Below, in pieces: positions 5,915 through 11,113 of a stretch of 11,113 bases of DNA (its first letter is position 1; each line of letters opens with the position of its first letter). The notes beneath the pieces were generated by a model. It saw only the letters and a list, made by a program, of their open reading frames with translations, did no database searches and was not told the DNA's origin. Made by a program: the position numbers and the translations under genes. Source of the stretch: SCGC-AG-212-J23 sp035649175 (GTDB taxonomy: Bacteria > Pseudomonadota > Gammaproteobacteria > Burkholderiales > SG8-39); contig DASRKB010000086.1 of assembly GCA_035649175.1 (NCBI GenBank), positions 1-11,113 on the forward strand, in the 5' to 3' direction.

Positions 5915-7130
5915 GGCGCAAGGCGGTGATGGGGTCCATGCGCGCGGCCTTCCAGGCCGGCTGCAGGCTGGCGAGGATCGCGATGACGATGACGATGGCG
6001 CCGATCAGCACGGCGTCGACGAGGGCAAGCGAGGGCTCGAGCACCAGCTCCTGCTGGCGCCCGAAGGTGAAGCGCAGTGGCCAGACGTTGAGCGCCGAGA
6101 CGATCGCCAAGCTCAGCGCCACGCCGATCGCCGTGCCTGCGGCGCCGAGCAGCGCGCCCTCGGCGAGGAAGAGCGCGAGGATGCGCCGCGGCGGCGTGCC
6201 GATGGCGGAGATCATGCCGATCTCGCGGATGCGCTCGTAGACCGCCATGATCATCACGTTCATGACCGCAATCAGGACGATGCCGACGAGCATGACGCGG
6301 ATGAAGAGATCCAGCAGGTCGATCATGCGCGCAATGTTGGCGAACGGCGAGAGCTGGTCCCAGCCGTGCACCTCGAGCCCCTTCTCCACCGCAGCGGCGA
6401 GGCGCGCTCTCGCGTCCCCGAGGTCCTGCAGCGACTTCAGGCGCACCGCGATCTCGCTCACCTCGGCGTCGCCCATGCGAAGCAGCTCGCGCGCATCGTC
6501 GATGTGAACGTAGCCGTCGCGCCCGCCGGGGCCGGTGACGTCGCCCAGCACGCCTTGGACCACAAAGCTCTTGCCGTTCACCGAGCCGTCGAGGTTGGTC
6601 GCCACCAGCACCACGGTGGCGCCCGGCTCGATCTTCATGCCGCGCGCGAGGATCTGCGGGATCAGCACGCTTCCGCGGTCGACCAGTCCGCCGGCGGCGC
6701 TGCCCTGCACCAGGCGCGCGGGGAGCATCGGCATGGCGGCGGCCTCGCGCTCGGGCAGCACGCCGTTCAGGCGCACGGTGGTGGTTTCGGCGAAGTTGCT
6801 GAACATCGCCCCGAACTTGAGCCGCGGCGACCAAGCCGCGACCGCGGGATCCGCGGCGAGTGCCTTTTCCACCTGCGCCACCGCGGCCGGCTTCATGTTC
6901 AGGTTGAGCGGCAGGTTGTCGATCGAGGCGACGTAGCCGCGCCGGTGCACCTGCACGTGGCCGAGCATCGAGTCTGTGATCTGGCCGACGATCATGCCCT
7001 TGAACGAGCCCGACACCGCCACGAAGAGCAGCACCGCCACCACGCCGAGGATGATGAGCCCCGAAGTGAGCAGCGTGCGGCGCCAGTAGCGCGCCAGGTT
7101 GCGCGCCGCGAGCTGGAGGACCTTAGCCAT
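5907..7130 (-). CDS. ABC transporter permease, LolE/MacB (type VII) family
   Basis: This 407-residue inner-membrane protein has the MacB/LolCE layout. It has one N-terminal membrane helix (about 19-41), a large periplasmic domain (about 42-270) and three C-terminal helices (about 271-297, 318-348, 369-389) forming an FtsX-like domain. The coupling segment YERIREIGMISAIGTPPRRI (298-317) and the C-terminal PAWKAARMDPITALRHV are typical. There is no fused ATPase, so it pairs with the product of the gene directly upstream. With only one permease gene present it probably works as a homodimer, unlike the LolC-LolE heterodimer. Such transporters drive extraction or periplasmic movement by mechanotransmission, not by a membrane channel. 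Its ATG overlaps the ATPase stop (ATGGCTAA, 8 nt), with GGTGA as ribosome site. Confidence 0.9.
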   Translation of the reverse strand: MAKVLQLAARNLARYWRRTLLTSGLIILGVVAVLLFVAVSGSFKGMIVGQITDSMLGHVQVHRRGYVASIDNLPLNLNMKPAAVAQVEKALAADPAVAAWSPRLKFGAMFSNFAETTTVRLNGVLPEREAAAMPMLPARLVQGSAAGGLVDRGSVLIPQILARGMKIEPGATVVLVATNLDGSVNGKSFVVQGVLGDVTGPGGRDGYVHIDDARELLRMGDAEVSEIAVRLKSLQDLGDARARLAAAVEKGLEVHGWDQLSPFANIARMIDLLDLFIRVMLVGIVLIAVMNVMIMAVYERIREIGMISAIGTPPRRILALFLAEGALLGAAGTAIGVALSLAIVSALNVWPLRFTFGRQQELVLEPSLALVDAVLIGAIVIVIAILASLQPAWKAARMDPITALRHV

Positions 7131-7803
7131 GATTCACCAGGCGGCCGTCCTCCAGCGCGAGGACCACTTCGGCCTCGTTCACGATCTTCTGATCATGGGT
7201 CGAGAAGACGAACGTGGTGCCGGACTCGTCGCGCATCTTTTTCATGAGCGAGAGGATGCGGTAGGCGGTGTCGTGGTCGAGGTTCGCAGTCGGCTCGTCG
7301 GCGAGCACCAGCTTCGCGCGGGTGGCGAGCGCGCGTGCCACCGCGACGCGCTGCTTCTGCCCGCCGGAGAGCTGGTCGGGACGCTTGTCCGCCTGCTCGG
7401 CCATTCCGACCGCCTCGAGCAGTGCCATGACACGCTTGCGCCGCTCCGCCGCCGGTCGGTTCTGCACCATGAGCAGCGGGTACTCGATATTCTCCGCCGC
7501 CGAGAGCACCGGGATCAGGTTGAAGTCCTGGAAGATGAAGCCGAGGTTGGCGCCGCGGAAGTCGGCGGCCGCGCGCCGATCGAGCTTCGCGACGTCCTGT
7601 CCCAGGACCTGCAGGGACCCCGAGCTGGGATGGTCGAGGCAGCCCACCATGTTGAGCAGCGTGCTTTTGCCGCTGCCCGAGGGGCCGACGAAAGCGACGA
7701 GCGAGCCCGCGGCGATGGCAAAGCTCGCCTCGCGCACGGCCGGTACCGCTACCGCGCCCGCCTGGTAAGTCTTCGAGAGATGCTCGGCGACGACGACGTC
7801 CAC
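7123..7803 (-). CDS. ABC transporter ATPase, LolD/MacB type
   Basis: A complete 226-residue nucleotide-binding subunit: Walker A GPSGSGKST (40-48), Q-loop Gln92 in FIFQDFNLIP, signature LSGGQ (145-149), Walker B LVLADEP (165-171) and switch His203 in STHD. The GKSTLLN...GCLDHPSSG segment and short length are typical of the LolD/MacB/FtsE branch that powers type VII permeases. It starts at GTG (7803); TAG lies in frame 12 nt upstream, so no longer form is possible, and no Shine-Dalgarno sequence is seen. It is the first gene of the four-gene operon and is translationally coupled to the permease by an 8-nt overlap. An FNR-type box and a TAGCAT -10-like hexamer sit directly upstream. Confidence 0.93.
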   Translation of the reverse strand: MDVVVAEHLSKTYQAGAVAVPAVREASFAIAAGSLVAFVGPSGSGKSTLLNMVGCLDHPSSGSLQVLGQDVAKLDRRAAADFRGANLGFIFQDFNLIPVLSAAENIEYPLLMVQNRPAAERRKRVMALLEAVGMAEQADKRPDQLSGGQKQRVAVARALATRAKLVLADEPTANLDHDTAYRILSLMKKMRDESGTTFVFSTHDQKIVNEAEVVLALEDGRLVNHG

Positions 7804-7850
7804 TGCCGCATGCTAGGCGCGGCGGCCATCGCGCCTTTGATCCCCGTCAA
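7803..7850 (-). promoter_or_regulatory. Candidate FNR/ANR-dependent promoter of the ABC/LolA-like operon
   Basis: On the minus strand TTGACGGGGATCAA (7850-7837) matches TTGAT-N4-ATCAA in nine of ten positions. TAGCAT (7815-7810) matches the -10 consensus in four of six positions and lies at the correct distance for a class II activator promoter, with the box centre about 40.5 nt from the predicted +1. That +1 falls on the G of the GTG start codon at 7803, so the mRNA would be leaderless or nearly so, which agrees with the absence of a Shine-Dalgarno sequence. The motifs are visible; activation is inferred. Confidence 0.5.
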
Positions 7851-7882
7851 TTTCCGGCGCCTCGGCAGGGCAACGCGTTTCT

Positions 7883-7931
7883 CTGACCTAGATCAACAAG
7901 CCCCTGCGCATCCCTCGGTACGGTGGTGGCA
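7883..7931 (+). promoter_or_regulatory. Candidate FNR/ANR-dependent promoter of the hpf-like gene
   Basis: CTGACCTAGATCAA (7883-7896) matches TTGAT-N4-ATCAA in eight of ten positions. Its centre, 7889.5, is exactly 41.5 nt before 7931. TACGGT (7919-7924) falls at -12 to -7 relative to 7931 and keeps the three most conserved -10 bases (T, A and final T). The predicted +1 is therefore the A of the hpf ATG or within a base or two of it. A GGTGGTGG run just before the ATG could still serve as a ribosome site if transcription starts further upstream. Confidence 0.5.
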
Positions 7932-8464
7932 TGCAAATCCCCCTCCAGGTATCCCTGCACGGCATCGCGTCTTCGGACGCGCTGCAGAATGCCATCCGTG
8001 AGAAGGCCGAGAAGCTCGAGCACTTCAGCCCGCACATCGTGAGCTGCCGCGTAGTGCTCTCCCTCGACGCCCGGCACAAGCGCCAAGGCAAGGAGTTCAC
8101 CGCGCGCATCGACATCAAGGTCCCCGGCGGCGAGATCGCCGTCACGCATGTGCATGACGAAGATGCGCAGATCGCGCTGCGCGACGCGTTCGACGCGGCG
8201 CGGCGCCAGCTCGAGGACTACACGCGCAACCAGCGCGGCGACGTCAAGGCGCACGCGCCGGAGCACACCGGGCGCGTGGCGCGCATCGATCTAGCGCAGG
8301 GGTTCGGCTTCATCGTCACCCCCGACGGACGCGAGCTCTACTTCTCGCGCGAGAACGTCGTGCATCCACCCTTCGAGCACCTGGGGGAGGGCACCGACGT
8401 GCATTTCATCGAGGAGCCCGCCGCCGAGGGCATGCAGGCGAAGCGCGTCAGCGCCCGGCACTGA
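7931..8464 (+). CDS. hpf: Ribosome hibernation factor fused to a cold-shock-like domain
   Basis: The product is 177 residues. Residues 1-103 are an HPF/RaiA (YfiA) domain: MQIPLQVSLHGI, then the amphipathic helix with REKAEKLEHF, the basic strand after VSCRVVLSLDARHKRQGK, and the end of the second helix at QLEDYTR. This domain binds the 30S decoding region and silences ribosomes in stationary phase or under stress. Residues about 113-174 form a cold-shock-type OB fold: GRVARIDLAQGFGFI (114-128, RNP1-like), DGRELYFSREN (132-142) and GTDVHFIEEPAAEGMQAKRV at the end. The second domain replaces the C-terminal dimerisation domain of long HPF and should bind single-stranded RNA. This fusion occurs in other proteobacteria. 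An FNR-type box precedes the gene, fitting the known link between low oxygen and hibernation. The thioredoxin-fold gene follows after 11 nt. Confidence 0.9.
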   Translation: MQIPLQVSLHGIASSDALQNAIREKAEKLEHFSPHIVSCRVVLSLDARHKRQGKEFTARIDIKVPGGEIAVTHVHDEDAQIALRDAFDAARRQLEDYTRNQRGDVKAHAPEHTGRVARIDLAQGFGFIVTPDGRELYFSRENVVHPPFEHLGEGTDVHFIEEPAAEGMQAKRVSARH

Positions 8465-8475
8465 AGCGGTTAGCA

Positions 8476-9495
8476 TTGCGGCTCGTGAACGCGAGCCGTC
8501 TCCTTGTCGCCGCGCTGCTCCTCGGCATGGCCGTCCAGGCCGCAGCCCAGCCGGCCCCCGGCAGCCTGAAGGGCGGCCTCAAGTACGCGCTGCCGGAGTG
8601 GTTCAAGCCGAGCCTCCTCGATCTCCGGGAAGACGTCACGGAAGCCGGCGCGCAGGGCCGGCACGTCATGCTCTTCCTGCACCTCGACGAGTGCCCCTAC
8701 TGCGAGCGCATGCTGCGCGAGAGCTTTCGCGACGGCGAGACGCACGACTTCCTCCGCCGGCACTTCGACGTCATCGGCATCAACGTGCGCGGCGCGATGG
8801 AGGTAACCTGGGTCGACGGCACGAGCGGCACCGAGCAGGCGCTCGCCCGGCGGCTCAAGGTGCTGGGCACGCCCACCCTCGTCTTTCTCGGCGCGGCAGG
8901 CAAGCCGGCGCTGCAGCTCCAGGGCTACCGCGACCCGCGCACGCTGCGCCAGGCGCTCGAGTTCGTGCACGGGCAGCACTACCGCACGCAGACGCTTGCC
9001 GCATGGCTCGCGACGCGCGAGAAGCCGGCGCTGTACGCGCTGCGGGAGCATCCGCTCTTCGCGAAGCGCACCGATTTCGCGGCCTACCGAAAGCCGCTCG
9101 CGGTGCTCTTCGAGGACGCGCAGTGCGCCGAGTGCGCGCGCCTGCACGATCGGACGCTGCGCCACCCGGACGTGCTCGCGGAGATGAAGAAGTTCCTCTT
9201 CGTGCGGCTCGACGCGGGCTCGAGCGAGCGCGTCGTCATGCCAGACGGCACGGCCGGCACGCCCGCCCAGTGGGCGAAGGCGCTCGGCTTCGCCACCTCG
9301 CCGGCGCTCGCGCTGTACGACGAAGGGCGCGAGGTCTTCCGCTTCGAAGGACACCTGTACCACTTCCACTTCAAGGAGGCGCTGCGCTACGTGAGCGGCG
9401 GGCACTACAAGCGCTTCCCCACCCTCCCGCGCTACAACGCCGCGCGTCGCGCCGAGCTCGGCCGGCAGGGCATCGACATCGACTACAGCGAGTAG
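8476..9495 (+). CDS. Exported protein with two thioredoxin-like domains
   Basis: The product is 339 residues with a signal peptide (about 1-24, ending VQAAAQ). The first thioredoxin fold (about 45-165) has the redox motif CPYC (73-76) after VMLFLHLDE, and the cis-Pro loop GTPTLVF (131-137). The second (about 195-310) has CAEC (217-220) after LAVLFEDAQ, with SPAL (275-278) as its cis-Pro loop. This SoxW or thioredoxin_2-like layout suggests a periplasmic thiol-disulphide reductase or isomerase; the CPYC motif is glutaredoxin-like. A loop with VTWVDG (110-115) separates the CPYC helix from the cis-Pro part. The TTG at 8476 is the longest start; GTG at 8485, three codons on, is equally plausible and neither has a strong ribosome site. 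It probably shares a transcript with the hpf gene. The partner is unknown, and nearby exported proteins have few Cys residues. Confidence 0.82.
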   Translation: MRLVNASRLLVAALLLGMAVQAAAQPAPGSLKGGLKYALPEWFKPSLLDLREDVTEAGAQGRHVMLFLHLDECPYCERMLRESFRDGETHDFLRRHFDVIGINVRGAMEVTWVDGTSGTEQALARRLKVLGTPTLVFLGAAGKPALQLQGYRDPRTLRQALEFVHGQHYRTQTLAAWLATREKPALYALREHPLFAKRTDFAAYRKPLAVLFEDAQCAECARLHDRTLRHPDVLAEMKKFLFVRLDAGSSERVVMPDGTAGTPAQWAKALGFATSPALALYDEGREVFRFEGHLYHFHFKEALRYVSGGHYKRFPTLPRYNAARRAELGRQGIDIDYSE

Positions 9496-9504
9496 TCCAA
9501 GATC

Positions 9505-10275
9505 TCAGGCCGCGAGTCGCTGGCTGCCGAACGGCATTGCGATCAACCGCGGCAGGGTCACTTCTTCTCCTTTTCTCAATGCGGGAACCCCGATGTCGAT
9601 CGCCTGCTGCGAGAGGTCGAGCCGGACGGAGCGGTGCAGATAGTCGGGAAGCGAGAAGATCGTGCCCCAGTTGGAGTCGGTCTCACGCTCGACGACGGAG
9701 TGGTGGATGCCGTGCATGCGTGGCGTGACCACGACGCGCGAGAGCGCGCGCTCGAGCGCAAGCGGCAGGCGGATGTTCGAGTGGTGAAAGAGGATCGCGA
9801 CGGTGGTAAGCGTCTGCCACGCCGAGAGCTGGCGCGGCGATACGCCGATCAGCGCCACCTGCGCCGCGCGCCAGGGCGCCGACAGGATCATCTCGACGAA
9901 GTGGAAGCGCAGCGCGGTGCTCGCGCTCAGGTCGAGGTCCGAGTGGTGCACGCGGTGCAGGCGCCAGAGGAGCGGCACCTTGTGCGTGAGCACGTGCCAG
10001 AGGTAGAGCGTGTAATCGAGCAGCACGATGGCCGCCGCTGTCTGCAACCACGCCGGCAATCCGAGGCGTGGCAGCAGTCCCCGGCCCTTTCCGTGCGCCC
10101 AGCGCACGAGCGGCTTTTCGGTAAGCGCGATCGCGCTCATCGTCATGAGCGCCATGGAGCCGTTCCGAATGTCGCGCCGCAGGTGGTTCTGTCGCCCCTT
10201 GCGCAGCGGCCGGCGGCGCTCGAGCAGGAGCGTCGCGACGAGCGTGCCGAGCACGAGCACCGGCCCGAGCTTCAT
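9505..10275 (-). CDS. Membrane fatty acid hydroxylase / sterol desaturase family protein
   Basis: A 256-residue membrane protein with the eight-histidine di-iron signature of the PF04116 superfamily: HVLTH (94-98), HRVHH (107-111), FHHSN (163-167) and HGIHH (188-192). Hydrophobic segments lie near 4-19, 40-57, 78-93 and 133-165. Family members use O2 to hydroxylate or desaturate lipids, carotenoids or sterol-like compounds at the membrane. The substrate is not evident. The start at 10275 (MKLGPVLVLG) is chosen over a longer frame to 10476 because the extra 67 residues are Arg-rich shadow sequence; GGAG lies about 12 nt upstream. Its ATG overlaps the stop of the rhodanese remnant as ATGA, so the two were once translationally coupled. 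Its 3' end stops 9 nt from the convergent thioredoxin-fold gene with no terminator hairpin between. Confidence 0.88.
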   Translation of the reverse strand: MKLGPVLVLGTLVATLLLERRRPLRKGRQNHLRRDIRNGSMALMTMSAIALTEKPLVRWAHGKGRGLLPRLGLPAWLQTAAAIVLLDYTLYLWHVLTHKVPLLWRLHRVHHSDLDLSASTALRFHFVEMILSAPWRAAQVALIGVSPRQLSAWQTLTTVAILFHHSNIRLPLALERALSRVVVTPRMHGIHHSVVERETDSNWGTIFSLPDYLHRSVRLDLSQQAIDIGVPALRKGEEVTLPRLIAMPFGSQRLAA

Positions 10276-10570
10276 CGCGGCCGCCGCTCCGCGCCGAGGA
10301 GCGGCGCGAGCAAGCCGTCGCAAGCGAAGAAGAACCCGACGGCGAACGGCAGTCCGAGGAGCTGCGTACGGAGACGTCGCGCTCGACGAGAAACCCCTCG
10401 CGCGCCCCACTGCTTCATCCCCTCGCGGTCGATTACCGTCACCACCCCGGCGCGCTCGAGGGCGCGCCCGGCACATGGCCCGTGCGGTGCTCGCGCCGCG
10501 AGCGCACGTCGAGCACCAGGGTTCCGGGACGACAATAGCGCCCCTCGGCGTGGAGATCGGTCATGTCCAT
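10272..10570 (-). pseudogene. Broken rhodanese-like gene lacking its active-site region
   Basis: From the ATG at 10570 one frame gives MDMTDLHAEGRYCRPG, then LVLDVRSRREHRTGHVPGA, the first half of a rhodanese domain (DVR..E...GHVPGA). It then runs into TGA at 10441-10439. A second frame immediately supplies the other end of the domain, ALERAGVVTVIDREGMKQWG (compare LL.AAGF.V..L.GGM.AW), followed by ARGVSRR and a hydrophobic segment GLPFAVGFFFACDGLLAPLL, ending at 10272. About 35 residues between the two halves are missing, including the loop with the catalytic Cys (usual CRSGNRS). The frame changes at the junction near 10465-10455. This is an internal deletion with a frameshift and not an active sulphurtransferase. 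The ATGA overlap with the hydroxylase gene shows the two were an operon. Confidence 0.65.
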
Positions 10571-10584
10571 GCCGCGTGTTCAGC

Positions 10585-10612
10585 AACCCTCATGCCGGAG
10601 GGGTTCATTTTT
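10585..10612 (+). terminator. Weak terminator-like hairpin in the divergent spacer
   Basis: CCCTC (10587-10591) pairs with GAGGG (10598-10602), and AA/TT extends the stem past a bulged G. A CATTTTT run follows at 10606-10612 on the plus strand. This has the shape of a short intrinsic terminator reading rightward. No plus-strand gene ends just upstream, so it may instead stop antisense transcripts from the hydroxylase region, or be chance. Confidence 0.3.
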
Positions 10613-10640
10613 CCTATCTGTCTAAATAACACTGCGAGTA

Positions 10641-10669
10641 CTGACAGGCGGCTCGATTCGGCGTAGGTT
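10641..10669 (+). promoter_or_regulatory. Possible sigma-70 promoter for the last gene
   Basis: CTGACA (10641-10646) differs from the -35 consensus at one base. A 17-nt spacer leads to TAGGTT (10664-10669), which keeps the conserved T, A and final T of a -10. Transcription would begin near 10676, giving a leader of only about 11 nt that is almost entirely the ribosome site AGGAAGGA. The spacing is ideal but the -10 is poor. Confidence 0.3.
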
Positions 10670-10686
10670 CTAAAAAGGAAGGATCC

Positions 10687-11106
10687 ATGCCGAACGACGA
10701 CGTCCGCCTCGAGCAGGAAAAGCAGCGGACGGAAGATTTGCTCCAGAATGCCAGCGACGCCTACATACCGCTCGCCGTAGCGGCCGCGCTCGCCTTTCAC
10801 CAGGCGCACGGCAATACCCGCGCCATCGTCAACCGTCGCGACTACGACGACGCACTGAACATCGCCGCGGCGGCGCTTTCGCGCCTCATCCCGCTCTATA
10901 CGCTGCGCGCCCCGCGGCAGGGGCGCGTTCCGGTCGCGGTCAACCTCGTGCACCAGCGCTTCCAGCGCGGCGCAACCGAGCTGCACGGCGACGACGGCAG
11001 CGTGATGCGCGCGCTTTCCGTCAGGCGCAGCGATCTCGTCTCTGCCCTCTCGCTCGTCAAGCGCGCCGGCCTCGGCTTCGCCTTCGCGTTCCCGACGACC
11101 CGCTAG
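10687..11106 (+). CDS. Small protein of unknown function
   Basis: The product is 139 residues and I do not recognise the family. The start is secure: the strong ribosome site AGGAAGGA (10676-10683) lies just before the ATG. There is no signal peptide. The N-terminus is acidic and polar (MPNDDVRLEQEKQRTEDLL). A mainly helical, Ala-rich core follows (SDAYIPLAVAAALAFHQ, about 23-39; DDALNIAAAALSRLIPLY, about 54-71), then a mixed basic half with VPVAVNLVHQRFQRG (81-95) and a hydrophobic end. It is probably cytosolic. Coding is supported by high G+C at third positions and by the ribosome site. The only neighbour in view is the divergent rhodanese/hydroxylase region, which gives no hint of its job. 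Confidence 0.75.
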   Translation: MPNDDVRLEQEKQRTEDLLQNASDAYIPLAVAAALAFHQAHGNTRAIVNRRDYDDALNIAAAALSRLIPLYTLRAPRQGRVPVAVNLVHQRFQRGATELHGDDGSVMRALSVRRSDLVSALSLVKRAGLGFAFAFPTTR

Positions 11107-11113
11107 CCGGGCG

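Noticed and set aside
5811..7247. Long open frame on the plus strand (478 codons) across the permease gene
   Set aside because: It is rich in His, Arg, Asp and Gln repeats with no domain pattern, and it lies opposite a clear MacB/LolE-type permease. It is a shadow caused by high G+C.
5907..7803. Identification of the ABC pair as MacB or as LolCDE
   Set aside because: There is no fused ATPase-permease or MacA neighbour, and only one permease and a barrel gene instead of LolC plus LolE. Only the broad family is supported.
10276..10476. Longer start for the hydroxylase, adding 67 residues
   Set aside because: The extension is Arg-rich shadow sequence of the rhodanese remnant; the ATGA overlap at 10272-10275 marks the real start.
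10561..10608. A 15-codon minus-strand frame (MNPSGMRVAEHAAWT) with AGGA before its ATG
   Set aside because: It might be a leader peptide or the original 5' end of the rhodanese gene after a frameshift, but it is too short to support as a gene; it is recorded here only.
1..11113. tRNA, rRNA, CRISPR, insertion sequence, riboswitch or phage attachment site
   Set aside because: I looked for cloverleaf arms, repeat-spacer periodicity, transposase motifs and flanking direct repeats and saw none beyond the palindromic element at 1631-1732.

Overview
The window is GC-rich (about two thirds G+C by eye). Codon use, family content, FNR/ANR-type boxes and a palindromic GTCGTCCCCGCG repeat suggest a proteobacterium, most likely a betaproteobacterium. 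That assignment is an inference. No tRNA, rRNA, CRISPR array, transposase or integrase was seen.

Left part (1-1740): the first 14 codons of an exported protein run off the left edge on the minus strand. Next come a regulatory-looking spacer, the decayed 3' end of a DcaP-like porin gene (minus strand) and an intact CAX-type Ca2+/H+ antiporter gene (plus strand). A palindromic repeat of about 100 bp (REP doublet or MITE-like) sits where the antiporter gene converges on the next operon.

Central part (1742-7803, all minus strand): read from the right, a tight four-gene operon encodes an ABC ATPase, a LolE/MacB-type permease, a LolA-like periplasmic protein and an outer-membrane beta-barrel. The first three overlap by 8 nt each and the fourth follows after 4 nt. 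Together they cover every envelope layer and look like a trans-envelope carrier of a lipid or lipidated substrate, of a type without a settled function. After 139 nt follow a thiolase gene and an SDR gene; the SDR has lost all four classical catalytic residues.

The 127-nt divergent spacer at 7804-7930 carries two FNR/ANR-type boxes, one placed correctly for the ABC operon and one for the hpf-like gene on the other side. A third box precedes the thiolase gene. The export operon, the thiolase-SDR pair and the ribosome-hibernation gene may therefore share control by oxygen or another CRP/FNR-family signal.

Right part (7931-11113): a ribosome hibernation factor fused to a cold-shock domain, then an exported protein with two thioredoxin folds (both plus strand). 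Converging on it is a membrane fatty-acid-hydroxylase/sterol-desaturase family protein (minus). Its gene overlaps, by ATGA, the remains of a rhodanese gene that has lost its active-site region. A 139-residue protein of unknown function (plus) ends 7 nt before the window does.
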